Below, one piece after another: positions 1 through 5,355 of a stretch of DNA of 6,676 bases. Under the pieces are notes generated by a model. That model was not told the DNA's origin. It searched no databases and saw nothing but the letters and a program-made list of their open reading frames with translations. The first letter of the stretch is position 1; every line of letters begins with the position of its first letter. The position numbers and the translations under genes were made by a program. The stretch covers positions 1 to 6,676 of the forward strand of contig JBQTJN010000048.1 in NCBI GenBank assembly GCA_052387095.1, written 5' to 3'. Origin of the DNA: JBQTJN01 sp052387095. Lineage in GTDB: Bacteria > Pseudomonadota > Alphaproteobacteria > Micavibrionales > Micavibrionaceae.

Positions 1-157
1 CCTGGCGTCCCTCCGGCGCAGCCGCACCGCCGCGCTGCCCGAGCTCGCCGCCGAGGATTTGCGCCTTGCCATACGGGCTACCGGGCGGATCACTGGCCGG
101 GTGACGCCCGAGGACCTGCTGGACGTGATTTTCCGCGACTTTTGTATTGGAAAGTAA
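1..157 (+). CDS. mnmE: tRNA modification GTPase MnmE, C-terminal end (5' truncated by window)
   Basis: Only the last 51 codons are present, read from base 2 to a TAA at 155-157. The peptide ends in TPEDLLDVIFRDFCIGK. The family's C-terminus has the pattern (D)LLDxIFxxFCIGK, with a conserved cysteine four residues from the end that matters for the modification reaction. MnmE is a K+-activated GTPase that works as a complex with MnmG to install (carboxymethyl)aminomethyl groups on U34 of tRNAs reading two-family-box codons. The partner gene mnmG lies 1.7 kb downstream rather than next door, because two unrelated genes sit between them. The tail is very GC-rich compared with what follows, so the composition changes sharply right after the stop codon. 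The G domain and N-terminal folate-binding domain lie outside the window. Confidence 0.93.
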   Translation, partial: LASLRRSRTAALPELAAEDLRLAIRATGRITGRVTPEDLLDVIFRDFCIGK

Positions 158-199
158 GTTTTTTAAGCTATTGATTTATAACAATAATTCAACAAATCT

Positions 200-228
200 T
201 TGTGGCTTATCCCCAAAATATGTATACT
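200..228 (+). promoter_or_regulatory. putative sigma70-type promoter for the gene at 269
   Basis: TTGTGG (200-205) and TATACT (223-228) are separated by 17 bases. The -10 matches consensus at 5 of 6 positions; the -35 matches only its first three bases. Transcription would start near 235, giving a leader of about 35 bases. It lies in the AT-rich 111-bp gap (158-268) between mnmE and the first unknown gene. No convincing terminator was seen after mnmE, so readthrough is also possible. A TTATCCCCA, one mismatch from a DnaA box, falls in the spacer at 207-215. That could be chance. Confidence 0.4.
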
Positions 229-268
229 GAGTGTAATCAATAAATAAGAAATAAAATAGGGTGTGAAC

Positions 269-976
269 ATGGGTAGAGATTTAGCGAAGACTCCACATAT
301 TAATGATGAATTCCAGGATGCTTCTTCTCAAGAGGCAGCCGTTCCCTATCGTGAGCAGGTTAAACAGAGGCCAGAATTTGAAAAAGAATTCGAAGAGTTC
401 ACAAACAAATATCGGGGCGTAGAGACCGGACTCCTTAATGGCGAATCTAATATAAAATATTATACGAACGGCGTTCGCAATGTTGCCTCTTGGGTTGACA
501 TGCTGCCGCTTGATTTTTTTGGCGAAGTAGATACGGGCGCCAGTATGACTTTGGGTGCCGGTGCAGGACTTGCAGATAGTCTGGTTTGTCTTTTTCGTGG
601 GGACTTCCGTAGTTTAGGTGAGGAGCTTCTCTGTATCCCTGCAGAGGCGTTTGCGCGCGGGCTTCCTCTTGAATATCTTGGCCTTTTGGAGCTCGTCGGC
701 GAAGAAGGTTGGGATCCACATGATATAGCGCGTCAATGGGTTGCAAGTCCTTATCGTAGCGTTGTAGGCGGTGAATCCGGCATTGTTGCCAAAACTGATG
801 AACAGCTTGCAGAGATGTTCATTAAAGCCAAAAACGGGCAAAAAAATGCCCTGACCAAGGATATTAAGACTGACCCAAATAAACCGGCCAATTTTGTCAG
901 CGCCAATCTTTTGAATAAACAATCGCAAGCAGCTTTGCCTGAAGAAAAGCTCGAGAATGATGGTGGCCCAGCCTAA
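269..976 (+). CDS. hypothetical protein, unknown function (235 aa)
   Basis: I do not recognise this protein. I chose the ATG at 269 because AGGG at 258-261 lies 7 bases before it; an in-frame GTG at 263 would put that motif almost on the start codon. The first ~45 residues are polar and charged (Glu/Lys/Gln-rich, including FEKEFEEF) and look flexible or helical. The middle, roughly residues 65-150, is more hydrophobic and glycine-rich, with stretches such as TLGAGAGLADSLVCLF and LPLEYLGLLELVGEEG. The last ~60 residues are again polar and rich in Lys, Asn and Gln. There is no signal peptide. The hydrophobic segments are short and interrupted by charges, so a soluble fold with a buried core is as likely as membrane association. 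The gene is AT-richer than its core neighbours (23 G/C in 60 bases at 361-420) and converges on the minus-strand unknown gene with 5 bases between the stop codons. Together the two look like an acquired insert. A promoter-like site precedes it at 200-228. Confidence 0.72.
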   Translation: MGRDLAKTPHINDEFQDASSQEAAVPYREQVKQRPEFEKEFEEFTNKYRGVETGLLNGESNIKYYTNGVRNVASWVDMLPLDFFGEVDTGASMTLGAGAGLADSLVCLFRGDFRSLGEELLCIPAEAFARGLPLEYLGLLELVGEEGWDPHDIARQWVASPYRSVVGGESGIVAKTDEQLAEMFIKAKNGQKNALTKDIKTDPNKPANFVSANLLNKQSQAALPEEKLENDGGPA

Positions 977-981
977 GGACT

Positions 982-1728
982 TTATTCATTTGCAGGTTTT
1001 TTTCTTTCGTATAGCGCCAGAAAAACTACATTTTCTTTATTGTAAGTCGGCAGCCTTTGCCCATACCATCTCATGATTTCCAGCTCATGATTTTCGAGCG
1101 AAGACCCATAAATATTTTCGAATTTTTTTAGAGCCTCTTCATTTACCGGGTTGCCCTTTGTATCCTTGAATATGTCCTGCAGCAGGGCAAACCAATAAGG
1201 TTTATTGTCAATTCCCTGATGCTTGGCAAGCGTTGCGAGGCGAGCGCGCGCCTCACGATAAATTCCAAAGCCATCCCGTTTTGTCGCATTATCCGGATCT
1301 GGCGGGTTCGCCCCGTCGAATCCTTCGATTAAAAACAGGGTCAGTAAATGAATTTCCGCCTGTGAAAAATCCGTCGATTTCAAAAGATTTGCTTCCAGAT
1401 TAGTTCTATCGTTGAACTCGGTGCGCAGGATTTTGAGATTATCGAAGTCGCCCGCAACATATCCTTTTTCCCGAAACTGATTGGTTCTTTTCAGGGTTTC
1501 AAGAAATTCGTTGTAGTCCTGCCAGCGCCCCGCAAAATCGTTTTTGAATTCCTCAAGAAATTTTCCGGCGTACTCCGTTTCCTTGTTCCATGTAAGGCTC
1601 AGTCCTTTCATGAAATTTTTAACAGTCTCATTGTATATATTATCGCCTTGCAGGTTTGTAAGCGTCCGTTGCAGGCGCAGATAGGCTATGCGTGCGTTAT
1701 CTATGTGGGATTGGACTGAGCTGGACAT
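982..1728 (-). CDS. hypothetical protein, unknown function (248 aa)
   Basis: I do not recognise this protein. It reads from ATG at 1728 to TAA at 984-982. A purine-rich AGAGAAG lies about 8-9 bases upstream as a weak ribosome binding site, and a strong promoter lies further up at 1789-1761. The protein is charged and apparently all-helical: the N-terminal ~100 residues have heptad-like spacing of Leu/Phe among Lys, Glu and Asn. A central Asp/Asn/Pro-rich loop follows (GANPPDPDNATKRDG, about residues 138-152). The C-terminal half contains several aromatic residues (KPYWFALLQDIF, IMRWYGQRLP). There is no signal peptide or membrane span, so it is probably cytoplasmic. Composition is AT-rich (24 G/C in 60 at 1381-1440). 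The gene points away from mnmG and toward the 269-976 gene, so it is transcribed independently of the mnm/rsmG/par block. Convergent orientation argues against one operon, but both genes may have arrived together. Confidence 0.75.
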   Translation of the reverse strand: MSSSVQSHIDNARIAYLRLQRTLTNLQGDNIYNETVKNFMKGLSLTWNKETEYAGKFLEEFKNDFAGRWQDYNEFLETLKRTNQFREKGYVAGDFDNLKILRTEFNDRTNLEANLLKSTDFSQAEIHLLTLFLIEGFDGANPPDPDNATKRDGFGIYREARARLATLAKHQGIDNKPYWFALLQDIFKDTKGNPVNEEALKKFENIYGSSLENHELEIMRWYGQRLPTYNKENVVFLALYERKKPANE

Positions 1729-1760
1729 TTTGGCGCTTCTCTGTTTGTTTTTCTTATGAA

Positions 1761-1789
1761 AATATATATGTATTATCTAAATATGTCAA
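1761..1789 (-). promoter_or_regulatory. strong sigma70-type promoter for the minus-strand gene 982-1728
   Basis: On the minus strand TTGACA (1789-1784, perfect -35) is followed by a 17-base spacer and TATATT (1766-1761, 5 of 6 to TATAAT). Transcription would start around 1754, giving a leader of about 25 bases before the ATG at 1728. The region is strongly AT-rich. It is the best promoter in the window and lies in the 111-bp divergent gap shared with mnmG. Confidence 0.7.
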
Positions 1790-1794
1790 TTATT

Positions 1795-1816
1795 GCGTAA
1801 AAGTGGCATTTTACGC
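1795..1816. promoter_or_regulatory. perfect 8-bp inverted repeat just upstream of mnmG
   Basis: GCGTAAAA (1795-1802) and TTTTACGC (1809-1816) are exact inverted copies around the 6-base loop GTGGCA, ending 23 bases before the mnmG start. The site could be a repressor operator or an mRNA hairpin. It also lies immediately upstream of the -35 of the divergent promoter, so a bound protein could affect both directions. No T-run follows, so it is not a typical intrinsic terminator. Confidence 0.45.
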
Positions 1817-1839
1817 CGTTTTCTGTATATATCCACGCC

Positions 1840-3726
1840 ATGACAGGGAATTTTGATGTGGTTGTTGTAGGCGGCGGGCACGCGGGCTGCGAGGCGGCGG
1901 CGGCGGCGGCGCGCATGGGTGCGCGTACGGCGTTGCTGACGCACAAGATGGATACGATCGGTGTGATGTCGTGCAACCCCGCGATTGGCGGGCTCGGCAA
2001 GGGCCACCTGGTGCGGGAGATCGATGCGCTCGATGGTTTGATGGGCCGCGTGATTGATCGATCCGGGATCCAGTTCCGTATGCTGAATGCGTCCAAGGGA
2101 CCTGCTGTACGCGGACCGCGGGCCCAGGCCGACCGGCGTCTTTACCGCGAGGCGATGCAGGATATGCTTAAGGACTACCCCAACCTGACGCTGGTCGAGG
2201 CGGCGGCCGAGGATATCGATCTTGACGGTGCCGGGCATATACGCGGACTGGTCACCCATACGGGAGAGGTGATCGGGTGCCGGGCGCTGGTCTTGACGAC
2301 GGGGACGTTTTTGCGGGGGATTATTCACCGCGGGGATGAAAAAATTCCGGCCGGCCGGGTGGGTGAAAAACCTGCCATTGCGCTGGCTGAAACCCTGAGC
2401 CGTCTCGAATTTCCTTTAGGGCGGCTCAAAACAGGTACGCCGGCGCGGCTGGATGGACGTACAATAAGATGGCTAATTCTTGAGGAACAACAAGGGGATA
2501 ACCCGCCCGTACCGTTCTCGTACGCTTCGAATCGAATCGATGTAGCACAGATTCCCTGTCACATTACTTATACGACAGAAAAGACTCACCAGATTATCCG
2601 CAACAATATCCATCGCTCGGCGATGTATTCCGGACAGATTTCCGGGACCGGTCCGCGCTATTGTCCGTCGATTGAAGACAAGGTCACGCGCTTTGCTGAC
2701 AAGACCCGCCACCAGGTGTTTTTGGAACCGGAAGGTCTCGACACTCCGACGGTTTATCCGAACGGTATTTCAACCTCATTACCGATCGAGGTTCAGGATG
2801 AATATATCCGTTCGATCCCAGGGCTCGAAAATGTCACTGTCCAGGAGTGGGGTTACGCCATTGAATATGATTATTGCGACCCGCGCGATCTGCAATCGAC
2901 ACTCGAGAGCCGGCGCGTGCCGGGGTTGTTCCTGGCCGGACAGATTAACGGCACGACCGGTTATGAAGAGGCGGCGGCGCAGGGATTGATGGCCGGAATC
3001 AATGCGGCGCTGCTGGCGGGATCTGATCCACGTGAAGTCCATACATTCACGCTTGACCGATCGGAGGCCTATATAGGCGTGCTGATCGATGATCTCACCA
3101 CGCGCGGGGCGCCTGAGCCGTACCGCATGTTTACCAGCCGGGCGGAATACCGCCTGCGTTTGCGGGCTGATAATGCCGACCAGCGCCTGACAGATAAAGG
3201 GCTCAAGGTTGGCTGCGTGGGGACTGAGCGGGCCGGGTTCTGGGGGCAAAAATCCCGGGATATCAAGGTGGCGCGGGAGATGATGGCCGGCCTGAAGGCG
3301 ACTCCGAATGAACTCGAAGTCTTTGATATTAAAGTGAATAAAGATGGCGTGCGGCGCGATGCCGGGGCGCTGCTCAGCTTTAATCATGTTAGCTGGGAGC
3401 AGCTGGCTTCGCGCTGGCCGGAGTTGAATGCAATCGCGCCTGAGATCCGGAAACAGATGGAATGTGATGCGCTGTATGCCGGGTATATGGAACGACACGA
3501 ATCGGATATCGAAGCCTTTAAAAAGGACGAGGCGCTGCGGCTACCCAAGGACCTGGATTATGCCGCGGTGGGAAGTCTGTCCAATGAGGTGCGGAACAAG
3601 TTGGAGCAGGTAAGGCCGGAAACGCTGGGTGCGGCGGGCCGTATTCCCGGCGTGACGCCTGCGGCGGTAATTGCCCTGCTGCGCTATATCAAGAAGCCTC
3701 AGAAAAGGCAGCGCCATGCAGCCTGA
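1840..3726 (+). CDS. mnmG: tRNA uridine-5-carboxymethylaminomethyl(34) synthesis enzyme MnmG (GidA)
   Basis: This is the FAD-dependent partner of MnmE. Using methylenetetrahydrofolate and glycine or ammonium, the complex modifies U34 of specific tRNAs in the cytoplasm. The protein is 628 aa, normal for the long MnmG form. In order it shows the FAD dinucleotide-binding motif VGGGHAG (residues 10-16), SCNPAIGG with a conserved Cys45, LKTGTPARLDG (196-206), the first family signature GPRYCPSIEDK (271-281) with Cys275, and the second, AGQINGTTGYEEAAAQG (366-382). The two cysteines correspond to those known to be needed for activity in the family. The C-terminal helical domain that contacts MnmE and tRNA is complete. 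The start is fixed by the FAD motif only a few residues in. There is no clear Shine-Dalgarno sequence, and an inverted repeat lies just upstream. The 3' end overlaps rsmG by 11 bp. Codons 208-260 are visibly less GC-rich than the 5' end. Confidence 0.97.
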   Translation: MTGNFDVVVVGGGHAGCEAAAAAARMGARTALLTHKMDTIGVMSCNPAIGGLGKGHLVREIDALDGLMGRVIDRSGIQFRMLNASKGPAVRGPRAQADRRLYREAMQDMLKDYPNLTLVEAAAEDIDLDGAGHIRGLVTHTGEVIGCRALVLTTGTFLRGIIHRGDEKIPAGRVGEKPAIALAETLSRLEFPLGRLKTGTPARLDGRTIRWLILEEQQGDNPPVPFSYASNRIDVAQIPCHITYTTEKTHQIIRNNIHRSAMYSGQISGTGPRYCPSIEDKVTRFADKTRHQVFLEPEGLDTPTVYPNGISTSLPIEVQDEYIRSIPGLENVTVQEWGYAIEYDYCDPRDLQSTLESRRVPGLFLAGQINGTTGYEEAAAQGLMAGINAALLAGSDPREVHTFTLDRSEAYIGVLIDDLTTRGAPEPYRMFTSRAEYRLRLRADNADQRLTDKGLKVGCVGTERAGFWGQKSRDIKVAREMMAGLKATPNELEVFDIKVNKDGVRRDAGALLSFNHVSWEQLASRWPELNAIAPEIRKQMECDALYAGYMERHESDIEAFKKDEALRLPKDLDYAAVGSLSNEVRNKLEQVRPETLGAAGRIPGVTPAAVIALLRYIKKPQKRQRHAA

Positions 3727-4324
3727 GCAAATGGTTGCGGATTTCGGAGTTTCACGTGAAACTCTTCAGAAGCTTAAAAATTATGCCGCGCTGGTAGTGA
3801 AGTGGCAGAAGACTATAAACCTGGTCGGGCATAATACGCTGGACGATGTCTGGGAGCGGCATTTTGCCGATTCTGCGCAGCTGGCACATTATGTGCCAGA
3901 GGGTGGCGTTCTCGCTGACCTGGGCAGCGGAGCGGGTTTTCCAGGGCTAGTGCTAGCCATGTTGCGGCCGGACATTACAGTTCACCTGGTCGAATCGGAT
4001 ACACGCAAGGCGGAATTTTTGCGAACCGTTTCACGTGAAACAGATACCCCCATAGTTATCCACAATGAGCGGGCCGAGAAGATTCTGCAGCATATAAAAC
4101 CCACCCTTATCACCGCACGGGCCTTTGCCCCGGCCATCAAAATCATGGGGCTTGTCACCGGGGCCAGAATTGATGCTAAATTGCTGCTTCTCAAGGGAAA
4201 AAAGTGGCGGGCCGAGCTGAGAGAGGCCCGCAAAAATTACGAATTTAGTGCTGAAAATGCTGCAAGCTCTACGGATCGTCATGCACAAATCCTGACCATC
4301 AGCCAAATCCGTCCAATCGGTTAA
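3716..4324 (+). CDS. rsmG: 16S rRNA (guanine527-N7)-methyltransferase RsmG (GidB)
   Basis: RsmG methylates N7 of G527 in the 530 loop of 16S rRNA using S-adenosylmethionine. Loss of this modification is known to give low-level streptomycin resistance in several bacteria. From the ATG at 3716 the protein is 202 aa, typical of the family. Visible motifs are KWQKTINLVG (29-38), ERHFADS (47-53), the SAM-binding glycine motif LADLGSGAGFPG (66-77), VESDTRKAEFL (92-102), NERAEKI, ITARAFAP and LKGKKWRAEL. The start overlaps the mnmG stop by 11 bp with AAAAGG about 8 bases upstream, suggesting translational coupling. An in-frame ATG at 3731 is possible but lacks a better ribosome site. Two parS-like sites lie inside the gene and each encodes Val-Ser-Arg-Glu-Thr (residues 12-16 and 105-109). 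A perfect DnaA-box 9-mer lies at 4056-4064. The gene therefore also carries part of the centromere. Confidence 0.95.
   Translation: MQPEQMVADFGVSRETLQKLKNYAALVVKWQKTINLVGHNTLDDVWERHFADSAQLAHYVPEGGVLADLGSGAGFPGLVLAMLRPDITVHLVESDTRKAEFLRTVSRETDTPIVIHNERAEKILQHIKPTLITARAFAPAIKIMGLVTGARIDAKLLLLKGKKWRAELREARKNYEFSAENAASSTDRHAQILTISQIRPIG
3748..3763. promoter_or_regulatory. parS site 1 (inside rsmG)
   Basis: AGTTTCACGTGAAACT is a perfect 16-bp palindrome. Its inner 14 bases are identical to the widespread chromosomal parS consensus TGTTTCACGTGAAACA; only the outermost pair differs. ParB is expected to load here as a CTP-dependent clamp and spread. The site is translated as Gly-Val-Ser-Arg-Glu-Thr in rsmG. 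Confidence 0.93.
4027..4042. promoter_or_regulatory. parS site 2 (inside rsmG)
   Basis: CGTTTCACGTGAAACA matches 15 of 16 positions of the parS consensus, with only the first base different. It lies 279 bp from site 1, is read in the same frame, and again encodes Val-Ser-Arg-Glu-Thr. A perfect DnaA-box 9-mer starts 14 bases downstream. Confidence 0.93.
4056..4064 (+). promoter_or_regulatory. perfect DnaA-box 9-mer inside rsmG
   Basis: TTATCCACA is the consensus high-affinity DnaA binding sequence. It lies in rsmG codons for Val-Ile-His-Asn, 14 bases after parS site 2. It is single rather than clustered, so it is not by itself an origin, and it may simply reflect conserved codons. Confidence 0.35.
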
Positions 4325-4328
4325 ACCC

Positions 4329-4344
4329 TGTTTCACGTGAATCA
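4329..4344. promoter_or_regulatory. parS site 3 (between rsmG and parA)
   Basis: TGTTTCACGTGAATCA matches 15 of 16 positions of the parS consensus, with one A-to-T change in the right arm. It starts 5 bases after the rsmG stop and ends 5 bases before the putative -35 of parA. It is 302 bp from site 2. ParB bound here could also affect parAB transcription. Confidence 0.88.
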
Positions 4345-4348
4345 TTTC

Positions 4349-4377
4349 TTGACGCTTTGCCGGAACCCTGATTATTT
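4349..4377 (+). promoter_or_regulatory. possible parA promoter
   Basis: TTGACG (4349-4354) matches the -35 consensus at 5 of 6 positions. The -10 is weak: TTATTT at 17-base spacing, or GATTAT (4370-4375) at 15. The 80-bp gap between rsmG and parA otherwise holds only parS site 3 and the parA ribosome site. Transcription from here would give a short leader of about 20-25 bases. Confidence 0.35.
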
Positions 4378-4404
4378 CAGATTCTTCACCGAGGGCAACA
4401 TAGT

Positions 4405-5232
4405 ATGAATCTTATGAACACGAAAAACGCGGCTCGCCCGCGCATTCTCGCCGTTACCAACCAAAAGGGCGGAGTCGGCAAAACCACAACAGCTATTAAC
4501 CTAGCGACCGCACTGGCCGCGATCGGACAAAAGGTTCTGCTCATGGATCTTGATGCGCAAGGGAATGCGACGACCGGGCTTGGCATAAGACGCTCCGACA
4601 TCAAAGGCAGCATGTATGACATATTATTTGAAGACGCCTTGATCGCGGATTGTGTTATGGAAACTAAAGTGCCGCGTTTATCGATCGTGCCGTCCTCCGT
4701 GCATCTTTCCGGCGCCGAAATCGAGCTGGTGAATGAAGAAAACCGCGAATACCGTCTCAAAGACAGGCTGCATCAATCCCTGCCCTACAATTACGTGATT
4801 ATTGACTGCCCGCCGTCGCTCAATCTCATCACATTGAATGCGCTGGTCGCGGTGGATAGCGTGATTGTGCCGCTGCAGTGTGAATTTTACGCGCTGGAAG
4901 GCCTCAGCCATCTCGTGAAAACGATTGAGCGCGTGCGCAAGAATTTCAACCCGGCGCTCGATATTCACGGCATCGTTCTCACCATGTATGACCGCCGCAA
5001 TCGCCTGTCTTCTGCCGTGCAGGATGATGTGCGCGAGCATTTCGGTGACAAGGTTTACCGTACTGTCATTCCGCGCAATGTACGCCTGTCGGAAGCACCA
5101 TCATACGGCCTGCCTGCCATTATTTACGACATGAATTGCCGTGGTTCGCAGTCTTATATCCGCCTTGCGAAAGAAGTCATCCAGCGCGAACGCGAGTTGA
5201 GCAAGGCAGCGGGGCAGAAAAATGTGGCTTAG
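4405..5232 (+). CDS. parA: chromosome partitioning ATPase ParA (Soj-type)
   Basis: ParA is the DNA-binding ATPase that drives segregation of ParB-parS complexes over the nucleoid. The 275-aa product has the deviant Walker A motif KGGVGKTT with its signature lysine (residues 21-28), the Walker A' stretch DLDAQGN (48-54), Walker B DCPPSL (134-139), and the C-terminal APSYGLPAIIYD segment. It lacks the N-terminal helix-turn-helix extension of many plasmid (type Ia) ParAs, so it is the chromosomal type. The ATG at 4405 is supported by GAGGG at 4391-4395. A second ATG at 4414 is too far from that site. Three parS sites lie upstream and parB follows after 123 bp, a longer gap than usual, occupied by a palindromic repeat. 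If parA and parB share a transcript, the hairpin lies between them and could change their ratio. Confidence 0.96.
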   Translation: MNLMNTKNAARPRILAVTNQKGGVGKTTTAINLATALAAIGQKVLLMDLDAQGNATTGLGIRRSDIKGSMYDILFEDALIADCVMETKVPRLSIVPSSVHLSGAEIELVNEENREYRLKDRLHQSLPYNYVIIDCPPSLNLITLNALVAVDSVIVPLQCEFYALEGLSHLVKTIERVRKNFNPALDIHGIVLTMYDRRNRLSSAVQDDVREHFGDKVYRTVIPRNVRLSEAPSYGLPAIIYDMNCRGSQSYIRLAKEVIQRERELSKAAGQKNVA

Positions 5233-5240
5233 ATGCATAT

Positions 5241-5330
5241 GTCATTGCGAGGAGCGTCAGCGACGAAGCAATCCAGTTTTTGTCTTTTGGTCCCTGGATT
5301 GCTTCGCTCCCGTTGGTCGCTCGCAATGAC
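5241..5330. repeat. interspersed palindromic repeat (long hairpin) between parA and parB
   Basis: The left arm is 5241-5276 and the right arm 5294-5330. The outer 11 bases GTCATTGCGAG and the inner 12 bases GAAGCAATCCAG pair perfectly with their partners. The 13-14 bases between them in each arm do not match well, and the loop is 17 bases (5277-5293). From memory this TCATTGCGAG...GAAGCAATCC type is a dispersed repeat with many copies in diverse bacterial genomes; the copy number here cannot be checked. It fills most of the 123-bp parA-parB gap and carries no gene. It could act as an mRNA hairpin between the two cistrons, or be a non-autonomous mobile palindrome. Confidence 0.85.
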
Positions 5331-5355
5331 GATTTAGAAAAGAAAGAGAAAAAAC

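Noticed and set aside
151..175. Intrinsic terminator after mnmE at the run of six T
   Set aside because: No GC-rich stem precedes the T-run.
207..215. TTATCCCCA as evidence for a replication origin in the gap after mnmE
   Set aside because: A single one-mismatch DnaA-like 9-mer without a cluster; one similar copy (TTATCCGCA at 2594-2602) lies in coding sequence, so it is uninformative.
1786..2328. Long open frame antisense to the start of mnmG (180 codons)
   Set aside because: It is a GC-driven shadow of mnmG, is rich in Arg/His/Pro without family motifs, and the + strand encodes a clear MnmG.
3023..3038. CACGTG-containing sequence in mnmG as a fourth parS
   Set aside because: Only the core and part of one arm match; the left arm is wrong (GATCCACGTGAAGT), well below the other three sites.
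2779..3498. Long open frame antisense to the middle of mnmG (239 codons)
   Set aside because: Same reason: no ribosome site or motif, and the conserved mnmG signature is on the opposite strand.
3671..3715. Earlier rsmG start 15 codons upstream
   Set aside because: It would lengthen the overlap with mnmG, has no ribosome site, and adds residues (MPCCAISRSLRKGSA) that do not fit the family N-terminus.
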